A stretch of 49,060 nt of DNA, taken from an uncultured Bacteroidota bacterium. Its GTDB lineage: Bacteria; Bacteroidota; Bacteroidia; Flavobacteriales; Flavobacteriaceae. The first letter of the stretch is position 1. Every line of letters starts with the position of its first letter. Both the position numbers and the translations under genes were made by a program. Under the pieces are notes generated by a model. The model saw only the letters and a program-made list of their open reading frames with translations. It was not told the origin of the DNA and ran no database searches. Shown in pieces: positions 43,046-49,060 of the stretch. The stretch is from positions 1-49,060 of the forward strand of contig CAJWUI010000010.1 in the NCBI GenBank assembly GCA_913047695.1. Reading direction: 5' to 3'.

Positions 43046-44591
43046 AATTTTGAATATAAAAAACTCCTCTATTTTTTTTAATTTGTTGAGCCTGCTTTAT
43101 TAGCAAATAAGAAACACTAACCATATTTCTTAATTCACTTAAACCATAAGTTAACTTTTTCTTATTATAAAGTTTACTAACTTTTATATATATTTTATTT
43201 ATTCGATCTTCGGCTAAATTCAAGCCCTCATGAGTTTTAAAAATACCAACGTGCTGAGTCATATTCTTTTGAAGTTCTATTCGTAATTTCCTGACATCAC
43301 TTAAAGTATCACTTTTCGAATATCCTTCTCCGTTCCAAGACGGAAGTGCATTGTAAAAATGTTGTCCAGGTAAAGATTTTTTAAGAGCATTGATTGAGTG
43401 CATAGCTGCTCTGTGGGAAAACACCAATGCTTCTAAAAGTGAATTTGAGGCTAGACGATTTGCCCCATGAAGACCAGTATAACTACATTCTCCTATAGCG
43501 TAAAGACCTTTTAATTCTGATTCACTATGTTCGTTCACTTTTATCCCTCCACAAAAATAATGTGCCGCAGGGACTACAGGTATTAAGTCTTTTGGCAATA
43601 TAATTCCTTGAGAGACACAAGTTCTATAAATAGTAGGAAAATTTGATTTCCACACATCTATCGATATTTTTGAACCATCAAGCCAAACATAATTTTCTGT
43701 TTGTTCTTGTATCTGTTTGTGTATACTACGAGCAACAATGTCTCTTGAAGCAAGTTCAGCTCTTCTGTCTACTTTTAACATAAACCTCTCTTTCTTACTG
43801 TTTAATAAAATACCTCCAGCACCTCTTACTGCTTCAGTTATTAAAAAAATATTTTCATTAACTTTATTTCTTAGGGCAGTTGGATGAAATTGGACATAGG
43901 CTAAGTGGTCCATCCTCACTTTTGCACGGTAAGCAGCTCCAAGGCCATCACCAGTAGCAGTACTAGGATTTGTACTATATGCATATAAACTTCCAGCCCC
44001 TCCAGTTGAGAGGACAGTTATTTTAGAACATATTTTAATAATTTCTTCTTTTTCTTGTGAAATTACATATGCTCCATAACACCTTCCTTTTTTTTCTACA
44101 GAATGGTGATCAGTTATTAAATCTACTAGAGTGTGATTTTCTAAAAGATTAATATTTGGAAAACTTTTTATTTTGGTTGACAAAACATCTTGAATTTGTT
44201 TGCCTGTTTGATCTTTATAATGAACAATTCTTTTTTCTGAATGCCCACCTTCTATTCCTAGATCAAGTTTCTCTTTATTCATGTCGAACTCAGCCCCCCA
44301 GTTTATTAACTCATTTAGTCTTGAATTACCTTCTTCAACAACAAATTTAACAACACGACTATCGCACTCACCATCACCTGCAATAATTGTGTCTTGAATA
44401 TGTTTGTCTATCGAGTCATCCTGTAGGTTTCTTACAACAGCAATTCCGCCTTGTGCATATCGAGTATTTCCTTCACTTATATTTCCTTTGGATATAATTG
44501 TGATATTAAGCTTTGGGTTTTGTTCTGCAACTTTTATTGCAAATGTCAAACCTGAAATTCCAGTACCTATAACAAGAAGGTCATTTAACAT
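43005..44591 (-). CDS. nadB: L-aspartate oxidase
   Basis: The 528-residue flavoprotein has the FAD-binding start LLVIGTGISGLTFAIKVA, the TRYAQGGIAVV loop, HPTAL, the catalytic-region EAVRGAGGIL, and the FAD C-terminal block HGANRLASNSLLEALVFSHRA, all typical of NadB. A helical C-terminal domain follows. It oxidises aspartate to iminoaspartate for quinolinate synthesis by NadA. It starts 2 bases after the nadA stop and overlaps nadC by 41 bases, so the three genes form one coupled operon. Confidence 0.96.
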   Translation of the reverse strand: MLNDLLVIGTGISGLTFAIKVAEQNPKLNITIISKGNISEGNTRYAQGGIAVVRNLQDDSIDKHIQDTIIAGDGECDSRVVKFVVEEGNSRLNELINWGAEFDMNKEKLDLGIEGGHSEKRIVHYKDQTGKQIQDVLSTKIKSFPNINLLENHTLVDLITDHHSVEKKGRCYGAYVISQEKEEIIKICSKITVLSTGGAGSLYAYSTNPSTATGDGLGAAYRAKVRMDHLAYVQFHPTALRNKVNENIFLITEAVRGAGGILLNSKKERFMLKVDRRAELASRDIVARSIHKQIQEQTENYVWLDGSKISIDVWKSNFPTIYRTCVSQGIILPKDLIPVVPAAHYFCGGIKVNEHSESELKGLYAIGECSYTGLHGANRLASNSLLEALVFSHRAAMHSINALKKSLPGQHFYNALPSWNGEGYSKSDTLSDVRKLRIELQKNMTQHVGIFKTHEGLNLAEDRINKIYIKVSKLYNKKKLTYGLSELRNMVSVSYLLIKQAQQIKKNRGVFYIQNYDEEFYKTLQKST

Positions 44592-44593
44592 AA

Positions 44594-45559
44594 CTAACTT
44601 AGTTCAATCATTCTTTTTATTGGAATTTGAGCTGCATTTATAATATTAGTATTCATTTTAATTTCAGGCTTTTCATTAGCTAGGCAATTATATAACTTTT
44701 CAAGAGTGTTCATTTTCATATATGCACATTCACTGCAGGCACAAGTGTCGTCATCGATAGGTGCTGGAATAAATATTTTTTCAGGACAGTGCTTCTGCAT
44801 CTGATGAAGAATACCTACTTCAGTAGCAACAATATACTGGAAAGCATTATCATTCTGCACAAAATTTAATAAAGCAGATGTACTTCCTATAAAATTTGCA
44901 ATTTTTAAAATAGTTGATTTACTTTCTGGGTGAGCTATGAATTTTGCTTTAGGATATTTTTTTATTAAATCTAAAATTTTATCAAACGAAAATGCTTCAT
45001 GAACTACACAAGAACCTTCCCATAAGATCATTTTTCTTCCAGTTTCTTTATTCAAATAAGCACCTAAATTTTTATCTGGAGCAAATATAATTTCCTTTTT
45101 TAGAGGGATGCTTTCAATAATTTTTTTTGCATTAGTTGAGGTACAAACAATATCACTTAAAGTTTTTATTTCTGCTGAACAGTTTATATATGAAACTACA
45201 ACGGCGTCTGGGTATTTAGCTTTAAATATTGCAAAATCATTTGGAGGGCATGAATCAGCCAAAGAGCAACCAGCTTTTAAGTCAGGAAGAAGCACTTTTT
45301 TTTTGGGGTTTATAATTTTTGCTGTTTCTGCCATAAAATGTACACCCGCAAAAACAATTATATCCTCTTCAACTCTTGCTGCCTGCTGAGCTAGATATAA
45401 ACTATCTCCCAAAAAATCTGCAATCTCCTGTATGGAATCATCTTGATAATAATGAGCAAGAATTACAGCGTTTTTTTTCTTTTTAAGGTCTTGAATCTGA
45501 TTTGAAAGTTCTAAATTTTGGTTAGATTTTTTTTGTTCAAATTGGTTTGGAATAGCCAT
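44594..45559 (-). CDS. nadA: Quinolinate synthase
   Basis: The 321-residue protein has AVILAHYYQ near the start, KAGCSLADSCP, GSCVVHE, FIAHPES and CACSECAYMKMNTLEKL. Three cysteines (most likely Cys98, Cys184 and Cys278) bind the 4Fe-4S cluster; the spacing is close to that of E. coli NadA. It condenses iminoaspartate with dihydroxyacetone phosphate to quinolinate. First gene of nadABC, 23 bases after truB. The length fits the short NadA type. Confidence 0.96.
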   Translation of the reverse strand: MAIPNQFEQKKSNQNLELSNQIQDLKKKKNAVILAHYYQDDSIQEIADFLGDSLYLAQQAARVEEDIIVFAGVHFMAETAKIINPKKKVLLPDLKAGCSLADSCPPNDFAIFKAKYPDAVVVSYINCSAEIKTLSDIVCTSTNAKKIIESIPLKKEIIFAPDKNLGAYLNKETGRKMILWEGSCVVHEAFSFDKILDLIKKYPKAKFIAHPESKSTILKIANFIGSTSALLNFVQNDNAFQYIVATEVGILHQMQKHCPEKIFIPAPIDDDTCACSECAYMKMNTLEKLYNCLANEKPEIKMNTNIINAAQIPIKRMIELS

Positions 45560-45582
45560 ATATACAATATAATAAGTTTCAA

Positions 45583-46320
45583 TTAATCAACTTTTACACT
45601 TTTTATATTTTTTTCAGAATATTTTTTTGTCACACTTTTCATTGAATAGGCGTTATCAAGCGTTTTCTCTCCAATTTGGATACGTTTTAAAGATGAAAGG
45701 TAAGCCCCGGAAGAAAGTTTTTGTCCAAAATCATGAGCTATACTTCTAATATATGTGCCTTTGCTACATGAAATTAAAAAATCGACCTTTGGCAGATTAA
45801 TATTTGTTATTTCAAATTTTGACACATATACTTTACGGGATTTAATTTCTGCTGATTCATCATTTCTTGCATAATCATAAAGTCTTTTCCCATTGATTTT
45901 AATTGCAGAATAAATAGGTGGGATTTGATTTATATGACCAACATATGCTCGAGCTATTTCCTCTATTAAGTCATTTTTAATATGATTAGTTTCAAAAATA
46001 TTATCAATTTCAGTTTCCAAATCATATGACCGTGTTGTTGCACCTAGAGTAAAAGTACCTTGATAAGTTTTCATTTCGTTTTGGTATAAGTGAATGGATT
46101 TAGTCTTTTTACCAGTACAAACTACTAATAAACCAGATGCGAGCGGGTCTAATGTTCCTGCATGCCCAATTTTTATTTTTTTTAGGCCAGTTAGATTTTT
46201 TAAATACCATCTCATTTTATTGACTACCTGAAAAGAAGTCCAACCAATTGGCTTGTCAATTAAAAAAAGTTGCCCTTCTTTAATGCTATTAGAATTAAAT
46301 TTTTGCTTGAAAAAGTCCAT
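45583..46320 (-). CDS. truB: tRNA pseudouridine-55 synthase
   Basis: I choose ATG at 46320; a TTG at 46344 would extend it further into uppP. The 245-residue protein has LIDKPIGWTSFQVVNKMRW, the catalytic loop GHAGTLDPLASGLL with Asp58, TYQGTFTLGATTRSYDLETE, and QIPPIYSAIKINGKRLYDYAR. It modifies U55 in the T loop of tRNAs. It overlaps the end of uppP by 26 bases, keeping the flavobacterial order ftsX-DUF3098-uppP-truB. Confidence 0.95.
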   Translation of the reverse strand: MDFFKQKFNSNSIKEGQLFLIDKPIGWTSFQVVNKMRWYLKNLTGLKKIKIGHAGTLDPLASGLLVVCTGKKTKSIHLYQNEMKTYQGTFTLGATTRSYDLETEIDNIFETNHIKNDLIEEIARAYVGHINQIPPIYSAIKINGKRLYDYARNDESAEIKSRKVYVSKFEITNINLPKVDFLISCSKGTYIRSIAHDFGQKLSSGAYLSSLKRIQIGEKTLDNAYSMKSVTKKYSEKNIKSVKVD

Positions 46321-47098
46321 AAAAGATTGAAATAATACCGACAAGTATACAGTAGTAACTGAAGTTTATTAATTTACTTTTCCTAACCAGAGTAACCATC
46401 CATTTACAGGCAAAAATACCACTTATGAAAGCTGTAAAAAATCCTAAACTTAGTGATAAATAATCAATATCTAAAGAGGTTTTTTTAATATCAAAGATTA
46501 TCTTTAATATGCTCCCAAATATTATCGGGAGTACCATTAAAAATGAAAATTTAGCGGCTTTCTCTCTATCGATTCCCAGAATCAAAGCCATACTAATTGT
46601 TGAACCGCTCCGAGATATTCCAGGTAAAATAGCAATTGCTTGAATTACGCCTAATATAAAAGCATTTTTAATACTTACCATTTTAGCCTTATTGTTAAAA
46701 TCCTCGGCGATATAGAGTATTAAGGCTGTAATTAAAAACATAATTCCAACCAAGATTAAATTGTTAGAAAATAAAATTTTGATTTTTTGCTGAAATGCAA
46801 TCCCTACTGCAACTGCTGGAATCATTGAAACAATAATTTTTAACACAAAAAGAGTATTATAATCAATCTTCAATTTTAATAATGACGATAGTATTTCAAA
46901 TATTTCTTTCTTAAAAACAAATACTGTGCTTAATGCTGTTCCAAGGTGTAATACAAGTGTTAATAACAAGCTGTCATAGGCTTGGTAATTATTACCTAAC
47001 AATGCTTTTCCAATTTCTAAATGGCCACTTGAGGAAATTGGTAAAAATTCAGTTAAGCCTTGAATTAATCCTAAAATAATTGCTTTAAGATTACTCAT
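46295..47098 (-). CDS. uppP: Undecaprenyl-diphosphate phosphatase
   Basis: The 267-residue polytopic membrane protein carries both UppP signatures: LIQGLTEFLPISSSGHLEIG (residues 11-30, with Glu17 and His26) and GISRSGSTISMALILG. About seven to eight membrane helices are evident. It dephosphorylates undecaprenyl diphosphate to recycle the lipid carrier for peptidoglycan and O-antigen, and its activity gives bacitracin tolerance. Its ATG overlaps the DUF3098 stop (ATGA). Confidence 0.96.
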   Translation of the reverse strand: MSNLKAIILGLIQGLTEFLPISSSGHLEIGKALLGNNYQAYDSLLLTLVLHLGTALSTVFVFKKEIFEILSSLLKLKIDYNTLFVLKIIVSMIPAVAVGIAFQQKIKILFSNNLILVGIMFLITALILYIAEDFNNKAKMVSIKNAFILGVIQAIAILPGISRSGSTISMALILGIDREKAAKFSFLMVLPIIFGSILKIIFDIKKTSLDIDYLSLSLGFFTAFISGIFACKWMVTLVRKSKLINFSYYCILVGIISIFYGLFQAKI

Positions 47099-47340
47099 TC
47101 TTTATGATCTAGGTTAATAAAAATTGAAAGAATTGCAACTCCAAAACCAATTATGATAATAGTTGGAGCTAATCTTATTCTTCTGAAGCTAAAAATTTCA
47201 TCATTGAAAAAGTTAGGATCATTGCTTCCTCCACCACTCATTAAAATAAAACCAACAGAAAGTATCAATAAGGAAATGAATAACAAAGAGTAATTACTTT
47301 TTCCAAATAAAAATTTTTTTTCCGAGTATTTTTTTTTCAT
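47095..47340 (-). CDS. DUF3098 small membrane protein
   Basis: I start at ATG 47340 rather than the GTG two codons earlier. The 81-residue protein has a basic N-terminus, two membrane helices (about 18-34 and 58-75) and the family-typical MSGGGSNDPNFFNDEIFSFRR loop between them. The family is Bacteroidota-specific, has no known function, and is placed between ftsX and uppP, suggesting a cell-division or envelope role. The stop overlaps the uppP start by 4 bases; ftsX ends 8 bases upstream. Confidence 0.9.
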   Translation of the reverse strand: MKKKYSEKKFLFGKSNYSLLFISLLILSVGFILMSGGGSNDPNFFNDEIFSFRRIRLAPTIIIIGFGVAILSIFINLDHKE

Positions 47341-47348
47341 TTCCACAT

Positions 47349-48227
47349 CTAATAGTTGGCATTTGTTTTTAGATTTAAATAACGCTGAGTTGCAAAGAAA
47401 GTACTAAGACCTGAAATTACAATTCCAAATATCACAACTAATAAGTAAATAGATACTAATTCATAAGTTTGATTCAAAATTTTTAATTCTGGGAATTGTT
47501 TGTCAATTTCAAATACTAGATAACTTAATCCACTAAGTGAGATTAAAGAGCTTATAAGTCCTAACAACATATTATTTAATATGAAAGGCATCCTGATAAA
47601 TGATTTTTTTGCTCCCACTAGTTGCATAGTTTTTATCACAAAACGTTTCGAGTAAATCGAGAGTCTTATAGAACTATTAATTAATAGAAGAGCAATAATT
47701 ACAAACAGTGAAGTAAAAAACAATAAAGAGAAAGTGATTTTTTGAATATTTTTTTCTAAAAGTTCTAACAATGGCTTATCATAAACAACTTCATCAACAA
47801 AATCAAAATTTTCAATGTCAGTTTTAGTTGAGGATAGAGTCAAGCTGTTCACATAGCTTGCATTGAAAAAAATATCAACAACATCTAGGAGAGGATTGTA
47901 ACCCAAAAAACTTATAAAATCTTCTCCGATTTCATTAACATATGATTTTGCGGCCTCTTCTTTTGAGATATAATTAATTTTTTTAGTAGCAGGATTGAGT
48001 AAAATCTTCTTCTGTAATTGTGTAATCTCTATTTCTTTTGCGTTATTTTTTAAATAAACGTTCATAGCAATTTGCTCTTTAAAATGTGAAGTAATGCTTC
48101 TATAATTTAAAACAAATAACCCGAGTATGCCCAAAAGAAAAAGAACAAACGTTATACTAATTATGACAGAAAAATAACTATTTAGTAATCTCCTATTTTG
48201 AAATTTTTCTTGACTTTTTTTTGACAC
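47349..48227 (-). CDS. ftsX: Cell-division protein FtsX
   Basis: The 292-residue protein has the FtsX layout: a first membrane helix (about 18-42), a periplasmic domain to about 160 (IAMNVYLKNNAKEIEI, SKEEAAKSYVNEIGEDFISFLGYNPL), then three helices with SKRFVIKTMQLVGAKKSFIRMPF between the second and third. With FtsE it controls peptidoglycan hydrolases during division; ftsE is not adjacent here. The start is GTG at 48227. It is divergent from leuS. Confidence 0.94.
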   Translation of the reverse strand: MSKKSQEKFQNRRLLNSYFSVIISITFVLFLLGILGLFVLNYRSITSHFKEQIAMNVYLKNNAKEIEITQLQKKILLNPATKKINYISKEEAAKSYVNEIGEDFISFLGYNPLLDVVDIFFNASYVNSLTLSSTKTDIENFDFVDEVVYDKPLLELLEKNIQKITFSLLFFTSLFVIIALLLINSSIRLSIYSKRFVIKTMQLVGAKKSFIRMPFILNNMLLGLISSLISLSGLSYLVFEIDKQFPELKILNQTYELVSIYLLVVIFGIVISGLSTFFATQRYLNLKTNANY

Positions 48228-48296
48228 ATTTATTTTTTAGTAAAAATAAAAAAGAAAAGTAATTATTAAGTACTCATAAAATTTTCTTTACTCTTT

Positions 48297-48325
48297 TTGA
48301 CATTCAAGCAATAAATGTAATTTTG
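48297..48325 (+). promoter_or_regulatory. Bacteroidota-type promoter of leuS
   Basis: TTG at 48297-48299 and a perfect TAATTTTG at 48318-48325 are separated by 18 nt, matching the Bacteroidota -33/-7 consensus. The start codon of leuS lies 29 bases downstream, a normal leader length. Confidence 0.6.
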
Positions 48326-48354
48326 ACTTTTTTAATCAATCAAATTAAATTCAC

Positions 48355-49060
48355 TTGAAATACGATTTTAGAAATATTGAAAGAAAATGGCAGAAGTATT
48401 GGCTTGACAACAAAACTTTTAAAGCTGATAATAATTCAGAAAAACCTAAATATTATGTATTAGATATGTTCCCATATCCATCGGGTTCTGGGCTTCATGT
48501 TGGTCATCCTCTAGGTTATATAGCATCTGATATAGTTTCCAGATTCAAAAGATGTAAAGGTCTTAATGTTCTTCATCCTATGGGTTTTGATTCATTTGGG
48601 TTACCTGCTGAGCAATATGCTGTCAAAACAGGACAGCACCCTAAAAAAACCACAGAAGAAAATGTTGTCAGATTCAAAGATCAATTGGATAAATTAGGTT
48701 TATCATTCGATTGGGATAGAGAAATTAAAACAAGTGATAGCAATTATTATCGTTGGACTCAGTGGATTTTTTTAAAATTATTCAACAGTTACTATGATCA
48801 TGACCTTAACAAGGCAAAGCCTATAGAAAAATTAAAGATTCCAAAAAACCTGAATGAAAAAGAAATAGAATCTTTTAGAGATTCTAAAAGACTAGCGTAT
48901 GTTGACACAATGGATGTTAATTGGTGTGAGGAGCTGGGAACTGTACTTGCAAATGAAGAGGTAATTGGTGGTTTAAGTGAGAGAGGGGGATTCCCTGTCA
49001 TTAAGAGACCAATGAAACAATGGGTCATGAGAATAACAGATTATGCAGATAGATTACTTG
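48355..49060 (+). CDS. leuS: Leucyl-tRNA synthetase, N-terminal part (runs off the window)
   Basis: The reading frame starts at TTG 48355 ([16 protein letters not shown]) and stays open to the end of the window, giving 235 residues of an enzyme of about 900-950. The HIGH motif is HVGH at residues 48-51, within [37 protein letters not shown] and [23 protein letters not shown] follow, as in bacterial LeuRS. No ATG is available near the conserved start, so TTG is used. It is divergent from ftsX. Confidence 0.95.
   Translation, partial: MKYDFRNIERKWQKYWLDNKTFKADNNSEKPKYYVLDMFPYPSGSGLHVGHPLGYIASDIVSRFKRCKGLNVLHPMGFDSFGLPAEQYAVKTGQHPKKTTEENVVRFKDQLDKLGLSFDWDREIKTSDSNYYRWTQWIFLKLFNSYYDHDLNKAKPIEKLKIPKNLNEKEIESFRDSKRLAYVDTMDVNWCEELGTVLANEEVIGGLSERGGFPVIKRPMKQWVMRITDYADRLL

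Noticed and set aside
46295-46344. Longer truB starting at TTG 46344.
   Set aside because: It would add eight residues unlike the family start and deepen the overlap with uppP; ATG at 46320 is simpler.

Overview
The window looks like a chromosome segment from a marine-type flavobacterium (phylum Bacteroidota) with a compact, AT-rich genome (about one third GC by eye). Pointers to this group are a secreted protein with a type IX secretion (T9SS) type B C-terminal domain, an ExbB/ExbD/ExbD module with an extra membrane gene, the ftsX-DUF3098-uppP-truB block, DUF2911 and DUF1080 proteins, Bacteroidota-type promoters (TTG, 18 nt, TAnnTTTG) and frequent GTG/TTG starts. No prophage, insertion sequence or CRISPR array is visible.

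Layout. 1-100: 3' part of tRNA-Leu(UAA) with its terminator. 141-1878: a SIS-domain phosphosugar protein, two tiny ORFs that look like gene remnants, and a DUF1080 lipoprotein. 1890-4599: a DtxR-type metal regulator divergent from a TonB-dependent receptor, with a palindrome over the shared promoter region. 4596-9182: a HAD phosphatase, a small secreted unknown protein and a 1162-residue T9SS adhesin-like protein. 9179-17564: a secreted or outer-membrane hydrolase neighbourhood (TIM-barrel protein, CotH-like kinase, esterase, endonuclease/phosphatase-fold protein, DUF2911, SGNH hydrolase, two GH29 fucosidases). 17584-22136: an SCP2-domain gene divergent from a beta-oxidation operon (HAD/enoyl-CoA hydratase fusion, thiolase, TetR regulator), with a perfect palindrome between them. 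22143-23838: umuC followed by umuD. 24018-28033: sucAB of the TCA cycle. 28028-31130: a retropepsin-like protein, TatD, tRNA-Ser(GGA) and a GH20 hexosaminidase. 31131-32094: a noncoding stretch with two hairpins, then a nitroreductase. 32287-35404: energy-transduction module exbB-(4TM)-exbD-exbD plus an outer-membrane barrel.

35409-48227 is one long minus-strand run of housekeeping genes, transcribed ftsX, DUF3098, uppP, truB, nadA, nadB, nadC, pyrH, frr, an MMPL/RND exporter, asnS, rpoN. The window ends inside leuS on the plus strand.

Taken together, the genes fit a particle- or polysaccharide-associated heterotroph. Secreted glycosidases and esterases release fucose and hexosamine, the TonB-energised receptor takes up a scarce metal or cofactor, and beta-oxidation plus 2-oxoglutarate dehydrogenase supply energy. 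I do not see a clearly new multi-gene system. The most informative signals are the two operator-like palindromes, the domain architecture of the T9SS protein with its overlapping partner gene, the gene remnants near 900-1096, the umuC-umuD order, and three convergent gene pairs whose stop codons share a palindrome.
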